From positions 62,001 to 126,000 of the forward strand of contig MU623379.1 in assembly GCA_025201765.1 (NCBI GenBank): a stretch of 64,000 nucleotides of DNA, written 5' to 3'. Under the pieces are notes generated by a model. It saw nothing but the letters and a program-made list of their open reading frames with translations, was not told the DNA's origin and did not search any database. Below are positions 11,357 through 21,989 of the stretch, piece after piece. Made by a program: the position numbers and the translations under genes. The DNA is from Daldinia sp. FL1419 (taxonomy: Eukaryota > Ascomycota > Sordariomycetes > Xylariales > Hypoxylaceae). How positions within the stretch are numbered: the stretch's first letter is position 1; every line of letters begins with the position of its first letter.

Positions 11357-12300
11357 ATGGCTGTACGAGCACAATTCGAAAACTCCAACGAGTAAGCCCC
11401 GCCATTGAAGTTTTAGAAAAAGGACCCCGCGAAAGCAAATTTGTGTTGTACGGTAGATGACAAGTATAAATGCTTATGGTGCAATTCAATATAGGATCGG
11501 TGTCTTCTCGACTCTCACCAACTCTTATGCTTTGACTGCTGTCGGCGCGAGCGAAAACTTTTACAGTGTCTTCGAGGCTGAACTGCAAGATGTTATTCCC
11601 ATCTGCCGGACTACAATCGCCGGCACGCGCATCATCGGCCGATTAACAGCGGGGTAAGGAACAACTATATTCTTAATCGCAATAGCTTCAAGCTGTTGTA
11701 TATGTGTGTTTTACACGTTGGCACGGGACTAAACTGGAGTTTTTTCTACTTAGAAATCGCAAGGGACTTCTCGTACCCACTTCTACAACAGACCAAGAAC
11801 TGCAACATTTGCGCAATTCCTTACCTGACGAGATCAAGATCCAAAGAATAGAAGAGCGTCTATCCGCCTTGGGCAATGTTATCGTAACAAACGACCACAT
11901 AGCTCTAGTCCATCCGGATCTGGAGCGCGAGACGGAAGAGATTATCGCAGACGTTCTAGGTGTCGAGGTTTTCAGGCAAACGGTCGCGGACAACGTCCTT
12001 GTGGGAAGCTATATGAGCTTGAGCAATCAGGGCGGTCTGGTACACCCCAAGACCAGTATCCAGGACCAGGACGAGCTTAGTAGTCTTTTGCAAGTACCCC
12101 TAGTCGCGGGCAGCGTGAACCGAGGCAGCAACGTGGTTGGAGCCGGTATGGTGGTCAACGACTGGTTGGCGGTAACGGGATTAGATACGACGGCGACGGA
12201 GTTAAGTGTCATCGAGAGCGTCTTCAGACTAGGCGAGGGTGCTGCTCCGGGCAACATTGGCGGTAACTTGAAGGATACCATGGTGGAGAGTTTCTACTGA
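11357..12300 (+). CDS. TIF6: Eukaryotic translation initiation factor 6 (eIF6)
   Basis: Exons are 11357-11391, 11495-11653 and 11754-12300, giving 246 aa, the usual eIF6 length. The splice joins rebuild conserved eIF6 text on both sides: Glu12 is split by intron 1, and the Gly before Asn-Arg-Lys-Gly is split by intron 2. eIF6 is a pentein-fold protein that binds the 60S subunit. It is needed for 60S biogenesis and keeps 60S from joining 40S until it is released by the SBDS/EFL1 pathway. Conserved landmarks are IAGTRIIGRLTAGN, RIEERLSALGN, the HPDLERETEEIIADVLGVEVFRQT region and the closing LKDTMVESFY. Codon use and length are ordinary. The call is secure. Confidence 0.97.
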
Positions 12301-14522
12301 AGAACCAAAATTCTTTTGGTTGGCCAGGACTTGGCTTCAAATTGGTGCCGGGATTTACGAGATCCCGAGTTTACCTCGATGAACGCGAGTTTCCACGGAT
12401 GGAAACAGCTTGCCGTGTTGTTGCGGATAAAATATACCAGCCGCCCATACTAGTATAACGGACAGCTGAATGTTAGCATGTCAGCATTGGGGTTGTTATG
12501 CCGGGAAAAGGGCACGGTGATTAGTTATTCAATGAAGCATTCCGACCACCTGGAACTGACGAACCTATGTGAAGATGTGACGACTGGTTTTGGCGTATAT
12601 GGAAACTTGCAGCATGTGGATTGTGAGATGCGAGTTGAAACATCGGCGCAGTGTTTACGTCGAGGTGACTTACCACCTAAAACATCGATTCTCTTCGGCA
12701 TTGACGACGTATGTAGTAGTGAAACTGGTCTCAGCATGTTATGATGCTTGTGAGGGACCTCCCGTCGGAGTGCCGAGGTCGCGAAAACAAGATCGAAACC
12801 CAAGTGTTACGGTTCGCTTTCATTTAAGTTTACGGGTGTAATTAAAGAAGCCGATGGCTCTACCTAGGTACCTATTCTATGGACTCTGCTTACTTACGAG
12901 CGATGCGTCCTCGTAAGGTGAGGTCTACTTCGTAGTCTAGATTCATACGATATCTAGTTAGGAGATGACTATATCCACTTCACGTCAGTACATAAAAGCC
13001 ATGGACTTTGCACGAATGAATATTCTCGTATTTGAAATCGTATGTAGTCAATATCTATCCGACCGCATACGGATATCCAGTATACATATATGGACTTATG
13101 GATTTATGGACTTATGGGCCTACGTAGGTACACATCTTATCCAAATACCTAACCGGAAGGGTGTGGTACGCGGTTATTTGTGCCACGTGCGGTGACTGTG
13201 CGTCGAGTCGATGCGATGGTAACCGTATAGACTCGATGTTGGAAGTATCATACCCACATATCCAGGCCTCTGACATGGTAATGGTAACGGGGTGGTGGGA
13301 AGATGCGGAAGAGGTAGAAACTCGTGATATTTAAAGACATATGGACATGCCGAACCATCAAGAATGGAATTGGTGGGCAATACAAGACGTGGAGACGTTA
13401 CGCGGGTTTAGTATAGATGAATGGCGGGTAATATAGCGTTCCAGCTTGGCCGAATATCAGTCGTCATGTTCCTGTTCAAGGGTCTAACCTACATACTACA
13501 CTATGTAGAACTGATGGCTTTAGCGGTACATACCTACAAGAGACCCACGCGCACATGTTAAGAGATGGCTGGTAATTAATGATTTTATGCTGCTGTGTAG
13601 GTATGTATGTACATTGTATTGTACGTAGGCTTAACCATCCCTACCTAGGTAGTTACTAACTCTTACAAAGCCGTTTTCTTTCTTTGTACATATATTTTGC
13701 TTATTCGAGTCCGAAGTAGAGTAATCTAAAACTTACCCGTCCTACGTAAGGCTGAATATCTGCTAACTAGCGAACTCGAAACGAAACCAAGGTAGTAGTT
13801 AGGTATACCTGTTCAGCTGTTTCTTGCAGGTTTCTTGTGTCTTCAAGCCATCCATCTACCTTGTGTAGACGATCTCCCGTCAGTCCGCGTGCTCCCCTTG
13901 CTCTGAACAGGACTCAAAAGGACTGAGCGTTCAATGATTCAATCTTGGCTGGTGGATCTTTCGGAGGCTTTACGTAGTAAAAAAGGCTTTAAGCACTGTG
14001 CCTCTCTACAGTACTACATACCGTATTCAGCAGAGATGTCCAAATGATTGGCTCTGGATCCTGTTTTAATCACCCTTGCCAACCACCCGTCTTACACCTA
14101 ATTCTGGAATCCCGGAGCACCGCACGAACCAAGACGGCCCACAAACTACGTGAGACCTGCCGTATTGCTGCAGAAGTAGGTATGTACTAGGTATGTACTG
14201 GGTCAGAAAAGTCTTGCTTGTCTCCAGTATTGTTGATTTTGCTCATCCAAGGCTCGTGGCTGGTCGATGGACGACATATGTCATCTTGTGTTCCTTTTCC
14301 TTGCTCTTTTACGCTCTTTTACTTCTTTGCTAAATCTGTCAACTACCTATTCATGTTGGATGAAGTTTAAGAAAGACGAGCATAAGTCTTTTTTTCATCT
14401 CATCTTTTATCCCCTCAATACACTAGAAGCAAGCAGATTAGGGAAAGTCTCGAAATAGCTCGAATAGTGTAGAGAGACCAATCCTTTTTCAAAGACGATT
14501 TTCCCTGCCTAATAAACACGGG

Positions 14523-14553
<31 letters not shown>

Positions 14554-14644
14554 CGNNNNNNNNNNATTTTTGTTATTTCTTAAATTTTCTTATTTTTTTT
14601 TTTTTTACACATATCTTTTAAAATATTTTTTTGCCCTCTTAAAA

Positions 14645-14679
<35 letters not shown>

Positions 14680-14834
14680 CCCCCAGCACAACAAAAACCA
14701 GGGTCCCGCTCCCTGAGCCAGAAAGGGGTCCTTTTCAACCCCGACGATTCCCTGCGTCGTCCCACACCCCGAAACAATATCCGACTATGCTAAGGAGTAC
14801 CGCCGCTCCAAGACAACCCGTTTAACAAACAAGC
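12301..14834. other. Intergenic region with assembly gap
   Basis: About 2.5 kb without a supported gene. It contains CCTAGGTA-type motifs near 12861 and 13640 and ends in a G-run / N / C-run artefact block. The real distance between TIF6 and the next gene is uncertain because of the gap. Confidence 0.6.
14524..14676. other. Assembly gap: 30 G, 10 N, AT-rich piece, 30 C
   Basis: An uninterrupted run of exactly 30 G (14524-14553) precedes ten N (14556-14565). After 81 mostly A/T bases comes an uninterrupted run of exactly 30 C (14647-14676). G on the left and C on the right are both G when read toward the gap, which suggests low-quality read ends rather than genuine sequence. Confidence 0.8.
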
Positions 14835-16217
14835 ATGGATACTGGAGCATACGCGGCAGCCGGCGAACTGGGGATGGTAGAGATGACCTTCGACCCTCTA
14901 GAGTGCTCTTCCCCTTCACCAAAACCACCTGGTCTCTCACCGCTCGCCGATACAAGCAATAATACCTTGCTGTCCAATACACGGCACCAGCGGCAACAGT
15001 CCGCTCCAAACGTTCACTATTCAAACGCGGATTCGCCGTCTCCATCACGTAAACCAGGCCACGTTAGGCATCAGTCTCAAGGTATGCCGCTCACCGGTGA
15101 CGGACGAGCCGGCCGGCGTCCGGACGGCTCTCCAGCTAGATACGGGGCCTTTCTGAGCGCTACGCCATCGTCATCCACAGCAGACGAAAACGTCTCTCCA
15201 AACACAACGCCTAAATCCAAACGGAGCATCGCATCAACAGACACCACGCCAAAGAGCGCGACGCAATCCCGCTTCGGCTTCTTCGCGTCGCTCACCAAAA
15301 GCCTCTCCAGCCCAGCACCTCAAACAGCAGAAGAAATCGACGAAGAAATCATCAGCATGGACATCGAAACGGCACTCTACCCCTCGCCCATAGACCGCGA
15401 CACATTCTCGCCCGCCGCGTACAAAAACCTGCAAGCCAACGCCGCCGGGCTCCTGCACAAGATGCAAGACGCGTACCGGCAACGCACGTCCACCATCCAG
15501 GAACTGCGCGCCGAGCGCGAGGCCCAAGGCGAGGAGATGGCGGAGACGGAGCTTCGCATCCGCAGTTTCAAAAGCCAACTCGAGAGCATGGCGGCGAAGG
15601 CCGCGGACCAGGAGAAGGCGATGCAGCAGCTCGTCGCGGAACTGCAGGCCGAAAAGGCGGCGCGGCGGGAGGCCGAGGAGCGCGCCGCTAGGGGAAACGG
15701 GCTTGTGGACAGTCCGTTGATCACGGAGGACTTGTGCGTCGACGAAACAGACGACGAGAAGAAGAAGCGCTGGCGCAATAGCGACGGCACGGTGCGCTCG
15801 GACCTAAGCATCGACACGTCCGCGGGAACAAGCGTCACGGACGGGGAAAGCGTCGAGGCGGAGAGCATATTCAGCCGGTCGCGCTCGCCCACCGCCACGG
15901 TCGTGACGTCTGCGGAAAGCGAGTTTCCGCCCACGCCGGTGCACGAGACGCAGCTCCTCGCGATCCGCTCGCCGCACCACACGCCGAAGCCCAAGGCGGC
16001 GCAGCTGTCCACCTTCCAGAAGCTGGTCAAGGGCATTTCCGGCGGGGGCGCGGAGAGCGCGGACGGGTGTGCGAATTGTCGGGGCCAGGACGCGAGCGTG
16101 GCGTGGGACACGGTTAGTCTGCTGCGCGACGAGAACAAGAGCTTGAAGCACCGCGTCGCGCAGCTCGAGGTCGTGGTCGAGGGCGCGCTGGACGTGGTCA
16201 ATGGGATTGGGGCGTAA
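14835..16217 (+). CDS. Coiled-coil fungal protein of unknown function (460 aa)
   Basis: A single uninterrupted frame from ATG. The family was not recognised. Residues 1-160 are Ser/Pro/Thr-rich with several SP/TP sites and look disordered. A short conserved-looking block around residues 170-215 (acidic, then ALYPSPIDRDTFSPAA) leads into a long coiled coil at about 215-285, rich in Glu/Ala/Arg heptads. A second disordered part follows. The last 50 residues hold a Cys-x2-Cys pair (412 and 415) and a second short coiled coil. The latter half is markedly GC-rich, which opens long shadow frames on both strands. The layout (disordered, coiled coil, short C-terminal coil) is common in cytoskeletal or polarity scaffolds, but that is a guess. 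Confidence 0.8.
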   Translation: MDTGAYAAAGELGMVEMTFDPLECSSPSPKPPGLSPLADTSNNTLLSNTRHQRQQSAPNVHYSNADSPSPSRKPGHVRHQSQGMPLTGDGRAGRRPDGSPARYGAFLSATPSSSTADENVSPNTTPKSKRSIASTDTTPKSATQSRFGFFASLTKSLSSPAPQTAEEIDEEIISMDIETALYPSPIDRDTFSPAAYKNLQANAAGLLHKMQDAYRQRTSTIQELRAEREAQGEEMAETELRIRSFKSQLESMAAKAADQEKAMQQLVAELQAEKAARREAEERAARGNGLVDSPLITEDLCVDETDDEKKKRWRNSDGTVRSDLSIDTSAGTSVTDGESVEAESIFSRSRSPTATVVTSAESEFPPTPVHETQLLAIRSPHHTPKPKAAQLSTFQKLVKGISGGGAESADGCANCRGQDASVAWDTVSLLRDENKSLKHRVAQLEVVVEGALDVVNGIGA

Positions 16218-16509
16218 GCGTAGTGCAGTGTAGGCGGCGGCGTGTTTGCTCCGGCTTGAAGATGTTGGAGTCTATCCAAGTAAGGGGGGGAGTCTGAGCG
16301 ATTGTCGACGGAGCTAGGGAAATGGAAAAGTTGATATGTAAGTAGGTCTGTACGTTTGTACGTGGTTGTCTGTATTATGGAAGATAGGATAGGACAGGAT
16401 TTGGCTACGGGGGGGTTTCGTGGGAGGGCGGCATTTTACATATCTGGCATGGCTGATTCCATTGCCGGTTGGGAGTTTTTGCATATTCACACGCATGCGT
16501 GCATTGCAT

Positions 16510-16535
16510 ACACACACACACACACACACACACAC
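16510..16535 (+). repeat. (AC)13 microsatellite
   Basis: Thirteen perfect AC dinucleotides, followed by degenerate CA-rich sequence. Confidence 0.95.
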
Positions 16536-16622
16536 CCACAAGCACGCACATATTCGGCTTGGCTAGGTTTATTTCCTCATTTCAAAGCATGCTCGTTGCT
16601 CAACACCGTTGAAAATATGGTG

Positions 16623-16645
16623 GAGATAGAGATAGAGATAGAGAT
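16623..16645 (+). repeat. GAGATA hexamer repeat, about 4 copies
   Basis: Three exact GAGATA units and a partial fourth. Confidence 0.9.
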
Positions 16646-16915
16646 TAGGCATTTTGCCCTTCGATGTAAATATTTAGAAAAGTTCTAGTTAAATGGAAGG
16701 ACGGGCAGATATCAGCCAGTTCATTTATCATATTCGATCTCGACGTTTTGCGTCTATTTGTTTGGAAGTATGTTGATCGTGACCAAATGAATATATTGCT
16801 TGTAAGCTACTCCTATCCGAACTTCTAACGGATGGATCGGATGAGCATATATGTACAATGCCGCCTTCATCCCTTCTATAGCATTTACTTCCAACTGATT
16901 TGTTTTTGCTTCCGC

Positions 16916-17394
16916 CTAGTGGTGGGTTTCTCCGTGTCCCTCTCCGTGGTGCTCATCGCCTCCGAGGAACAGCTTCTCGAACCCGAGGTATGCGACAAAG
17001 GCTACGGTGGCAATTCCCAGACCGGGGAAGGCGTTCTTGAAGCGGTTCCAGCGCGTAAATTGACCTGTGTATCGCCACGCTTCTCTGTACGAAGATAAAA
17101 CCTGTGTCAGTAGACTTTCTCCGGTGTATTGCCATCCGGCTGCGTCGTCGCTAGCCAGGCGAGAGACACGGTATTGTAGGAAAAGAAAGGAGAACTAACG
17201 CTCGCTCCCAGGGGTCGTATCTCGGCTGCCCGGCCGAGTGCGCAAACTTCCTGATGTCGAAGCCGGTGATGTTCGGCTTCTCGCCGTGGTGCTGCGCTCG
17301 GAGTATCCTGTTTCGCAGTTAGCAATTGCTTACTCGTTCTTCATTAGAATGACAACAATATAGCTCTGGAAGTAGTTTACCTTGAGGGATACAT
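16916..17394 (-). CDS. NADH dehydrogenase (complex I) B12/NDUFB3-type subunit
   Basis: Minus-strand exons are 17394-17381, 17307-17200 and 17084-16916, giving 96 aa. The first exon is 14 nt (MYPS plus two bases). Splicing gives the characteristic run PNITGFDIRKFAHSAGQPRY, followed by DPWER and then EAWRYTGQFTRWNRFKNAFP. One membrane segment follows (about residues 61-77, GLGIATVAFVAYLGFEKLF), then a His/Glu/Gly tail ending in Thr-His-His. This matches the fungal accessory subunit of complex I in the inner mitochondrial membrane, which has no catalytic role but is needed for assembly of the membrane arm. Donors are GTAAAC and GTTAGT, and acceptors are both CAG. The small size and three short exons make it easy to miss in automated annotation. 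The N-terminal exon is the least certain part. Confidence 0.88.
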
Positions 17395-18131
17395 TGTGAA
17401 TAAACGTATAGGTGCTAGTGTGGAAAGCGGGCTTACAAGAGCTCTCGAAGCAAGAAGGACGAAAGCTCAATTCCCAAGTCGCTCATTGACGTGGTTCCTT
17501 GTATTACCTAAGGTACATTAACAAGGTACCTTAAAAAGGTACCTACCTTACTAGCCTGAGGCGTGCCGCTATCCACTTTAAATGCATGTGGATAAAGAGC
17601 ACATTTCTCCAGGAGGGGGTTAACTTCATATCTTTGGAATTGTATGCTTCAACTGGACAAAATTATTGCGCATGAGCCACTTTTTACTCCCCTATAATTC
17701 AATAATGTCCTATGTATGTACCTACTCCGCGTAGATCTACCTAACATTGCACCTGGACCTGCCGCTTTTCAGTGACGATTTACTCTTAGGGTTTTTGGAA
17801 GGCTCGATTCGCAACGCCCTTCTAATCTTCGCCTACCTAAAGTTTTATGTCTCCGCACTTAAATCTTTAATACTGAACTCAAACAATCTCCCAACTCCCA
17901 CGTTGATTGCCATAATAGCTGAAAAGAAAAAAAGAAGAAAAAAGGAGACTGTCACGAGCAGAAACACTCCCACCTCTGCACGCGTCGACAGCTACGGGCA
18001 TCTACCTTTGGCTAAGGCCATCCAAGTGTCGTTAAGCTCCCTAATGCCGACCGATTCTACCACTCCTCCCTTCATACCAACGACCAGAAAACGCAACTAA
18101 ACACCCGGGCGATCGACAACCCATTTATTCA
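17395..18131. other. Intergenic region between divergent genes
   Basis: Shared promoter region of the NDUFB3-like gene (minus) and POP2 (plus). It has GGTACC-containing repeats at 17510-17550 and an A-rich stretch at 17920-17945. The open stretch at 17747-18100 has no coding character. Confidence 0.6.
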
Positions 18132-19691
18132 ATGGCTCCCCCCTCGAGATTCGGGGGTGGCCCTCCCAACATGGCGCCTTACCAACATCAGTTCCCCACG
18201 CATCCTTCGCAAGGCCATGCGACCGGTCACCAACCTCCCGCGCTAGGAAACTCTGCCTACTTAGGAAACGCACAAATTGGACCTTTTGCAGCAAGTGGTT
18301 TAGGACTCGGCGGTGGCATCAACGCTGCCGCAGGTTTCGGTGTCGGGGATCAAACGGGCTTTGCTAGTCACGCTGCCCGATCGGGCTTCCAACACGCTGC
18401 GCAGCTACAACAGCAACAACATTCTCACCAAGCCCACGCTATGGGTGGAGATCGGCAGGCGCGGACTGGTGGCGCAGGTAGGCCGCGTGTACGCGAGGTT
18501 TGGAAGCATAACTTTAACGAAGAGATGTCTATCTTAATGGATCTGATCGATGACTACCCCTATGTGGCTATGGTTCGTTCCTTATTTACCCAAGGCCTCT
18601 ATGGTCAGGGTATCGCGCTTGCTAACCACTTGGAATATTAGGACACTGAATTTCCCGGTATCGTGGGTCGCCCTATGGGCAACTTTCGAGGAAAGAGCGA
18701 TTATCACTACCAGTGCCTACGAGTGAATGTCGACTTGCTCAAGGTAATCCAGATAGGACTGAGTTTATTCAACGAGAAGGGCGAGACACCTGCCGACCGA
18801 GCGAATGCGTCGAACGAGCTTGGCCAAAATGGCCGAGGCCGAGGAAACCAGGCGCCGATGCCCCTCGCGTGGCAGTTCAACTTCAACTTTTCTCTTAAGG
18901 AGGATATGTACAATCAGACCTCTATTGAGTCCTTGCAGCAGGCTGGCATTGACTTTAACCAACTGGAGCGTGACGGGATCGATCCGGAGAAATTTGCGGC
19001 TCTCTTCATACCTTCCGGGTTCGTTTGCTTTAACAAAGTGAAATGGATCTCATTCCACGGCGGTTATGACTTTGGCTACCTTACCAAGCTTCTCTCCAAC
19101 GAGAAGCTAGCCAACGACGAGAGTGAATTTGATAAGATCATGAAGAAGTGGTTTCCCACTACCTATGATGTTAAGCACCTCATGAAATACGCAGTGAAGC
19201 TCCATAGTACTGGTCATCTTACTCCCTCGGATCCCGCTACTGCCGAGATCATGCAGAAGTTTGAACAGAAGTCGGGCTTAGAAAGCATTGCAGATGCGCT
19301 GAAAATTAAGAGAGTCGGTGCCGCCCACCAAGCTGGTTCCGATAGCCTCCTAACAGGAAGAGTCTTCTTCCAACTACGTGAGAAAATCTACAACGGCGAG
19401 ATTTCGGATGACCACATTGGCAAAGTCTGGGGTCTTGGATTCTCGGGATTGGAGATGCCTATATTAACACAGAATCAAAACAATAACGCAGGCAATGCCT
19501 CGCCCGGCAATGGTAACGGTAGTGGGAACGTTAACGGCGGTCCTACTACGCCTAGCACGGCAAGCGCTGGACTTGCTAGTACCCCGGCTGCGCAGGCGCA
19601 TAGTTCGAATGGAATAGGAATGGGACCTATGACTCCAGGTGGCGGAGGAGGTGTTTTTGGAGCCTTCAACTTTCCGGGGAATCCTAGATAG
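18132..19691 (+). CDS. POP2: CCR4-NOT deadenylase subunit POP2/CAF1
   Basis: Exons are 18132-18572 and 18642-19691, giving 496 aa. The 69-nt intron (GTTCGT...TAG) interrupts the signature YPYVAM/DTEFPG exactly between Met and the first catalytic Asp. The protein is a DEDD-family 3'-5' exonuclease that shortens poly(A) tails. Catalytic residues are visible as Asp148 and Glu150 (DTEFPG), Asp290 (HGGYDFGYL) and Asp381 (HQAGSDSLLTG). The first 115 residues are Gly/Gln/His-rich and disordered. After the catalytic domain (ends near residue 425) comes an Asn/Gly/Pro-rich tail ending FGAFNFPGNPR. The frame stays open for 252 codons after the TAG, as listed separately. Exon 2 lies in one block with no further introns. 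Confidence 0.96.
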
Positions 19692-20450
19692 AATCCGAAT
19701 TTCGGAAATTGCTTTGGTACGCCGATAGAATTAGATTACGCCTTGCCAGCTTCCTTTGGTCTTCCGCCTAACCCTAACCCACCTGTTTTCTTCCCACCAT
19801 TCCTACCACATATAGCTCTTAATCCTTGGAATCTCGTGGCACCCAGTCGCCATCCTGCACCCGGGGTAGCATCGCACATAGGACCACTTTTGCCCGTTGG
19901 GCCACTATCGACGATGCAGCAGCAGTCGGCGACCTCAGGTACTCGAGCAAATTCAGCAATGCCTACACAACCAATGGCAGAACCACATCTACCCATGATT
20001 AGACCGATGACTCTAGTTGGACCAACGATGCAGCCACTGAACCACCCACCGCGGGGTCCTTTTGCTATACCACCGCTGCCACCGTTTCGGCCACAATCAT
20101 TGTCGACACGGGGTCATGTGCGTGGACGTCGAAGTCAATCTAAAGCCCCTTCTCGGCCCTCCTCTCAACGTTCTGCCGGCAGGGAAGCTTCTAGGGCGAC
20201 TACTAGACGACACCGAAAAAGAATCAGTTCGAAACGTCCGGCTCCTAAACAACCATCAAGTCGACCGCCAACACCGCATGCCTCTGAAAAATCTCCCCCT
20301 AAACCTCAGACAGTTACGGCTTCTCAAACGTCTGTGGTTCCCAAGGTGCCTAAGACACCGCTCGCACAACGAGACCATACTCCTGAGTCTTCTCCAACGT
20401 GTAGGGACCTTGGGGCGCTAACAAGAGCCGCTGGCCGTCTCACCATCTGA
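19692..20450 (+). other. Open frame continuing in frame after the POP2 stop (252 codons)
   Basis: Directly after the POP2 TAG the same reading frame stays open to a TGA at 20448-20450. The translation is Pro-rich first (FFPPFLPHIALNPWN and similar), then strongly basic and Ser/Pro-rich near the end (RGRRSQSKAPSRPSSQRS and similar). There are internal ATGs, the first near 19914, but none has strong context. It could be a stop-readthrough extension, an exon joined by an alternative intron that removes the stop, the coding part of a separate small gene or a recently lost C-terminus. No family was recognised. Confidence 0.45.
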
Positions 20451-21989
20451 ACGGACACTGGGGACACGTACTCGAATTTCACATCCAAATAAACTCGCTA
20501 TAACTCTGTTGGTCTTTTTGGACCCAAATACCGTTGAGTTTCGCAATCAGCTGTTTGAAGTATTGCGCTAAGCATCACCATTTATGTGGAAATGTCAACA
20601 AAATTTCTCAAGTTCCAATTCACGATGGACGGTGGATGGCATTCAGCTTTTATGTACCATTGGTGGCAGCAATTTGCAGTTCTCTTCCTCATTTGCGTTT
20701 GCGTTCTAATTTCACGTCTCCCGATCACGAAACCCGGGGTGGCTATTGTACCTTTTTAACGACTAAGTGCGGACTGGGTAAGCCATCCTCCCCCATCTAC
20801 CTGTGAGGATGGTTTCTTTTTTTCCTACGGCCAAAGATATGAGCCATGAGTCTAAGGCAATTATCTGAAATGTGGAGCATGCGAATGATTTTACTTTTTT
20901 CTCTCTTTTTTTACCAAAAAAATCGCGAGGCGTTTGATCCCCTGCATACGCATGTACTACTAGTGGTCGGATGGAAGGCGAACCTCTGCCGGTTTGCTTT
21001 TGGCTTGGCTGGTCGGATACGGGTTTGCTGCTGTCAATACATATACTCGGTGAGGATCACACGTTAGTTGATTCCGCCAAGTTTGTTCTGTATTTTGGGG
21101 TTATCACTTTCTTCGGACTGATGTGTGATGTGAGTGATTGCTTTGACGTTTCTTGCTACGGGAGTTGTAGAACGTACTTTGGGCACGTAAGGTATGGGTA
21201 AGGTTACCAAGATTTTAGTAAGGTCCCCCTCCCCTTTTTAACGTGTAGGTTAAATAGTTGTAGGATCCCAGATGTAGGTACGTGTGCTGGTAGATGACTT
21301 CTAGATTAGATCCAGACGGCAAGTACCTACGTAAGGCATTTGTAGTAGATGCGTAAGACCGCCCCTCTTTCTATAAATTTACTTGTAGATCATCTTTTGC
21401 AACATTCATATGTATTATAGTTGAATTATACCTTGTATCCATTCACTTATACATCATTGATTAGAACATCCTATAACTAAACAGTTCACATCGAGACGAA
21501 CATAATATACCATCCTAAATAACATGAAATCACGCTACATCACACACATACATCCCAAGACACAATCTCATCAAAGAATTCTCATATCCAAAAATGAAAA
21601 ACCAATAATCATAATTATCCCAAGCTCTGCGTATGCATTACGCCGCTATCCCTCCTCCGAGATGACAATTTCCACAACAGCGGCGACGGTATCTCCATCA
21701 TAGGGGTGCCTCCGCCAGCCATCCCTAGACAATATAAAAACTACCTACGTATCCATACACGTAGAAAAAGCCATACCGACCTCCTAGTCAAGTAAGTAGG
21801 AAAGGCAGGTAGGATGGGTAAGTAAAATAAGGTAAGAATACACGGACCACCGCATCATTAGCCATTATAACCATTCTATCTTCGTCTTCGGAGTCGTCTT
21901 CATCTTCGTTTCTGTTTCCGTTCTCGTCCTCGTCTTCGTTCGTACGCAAATCGCTTTCCCAACCAGCCAGCTAGTAAACCCCATACCTC
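20451..21989. other. Convergent intergenic region
   Basis: It lies between the POP2 locus and the 3' end of GID9. It has a CTT/CGT-rich simple stretch at about 21880-21945. No gene was supported. Confidence 0.55.

Larger units (their letters stand above)
16218..16915. other. Convergent intergenic region with microsatellites
   Basis: It lies between the 3' ends of the coiled-coil gene and the NDUFB3-like gene. It contains an (AC)n tract and a GAGATA repeat. No gene was seen. Confidence 0.6.

Noticed and set aside
15377..16279. Long minus-strand open frames across the coiled-coil gene
   Set aside because: They are shadows caused by the high GC content of the plus-strand gene; composition is unnatural.
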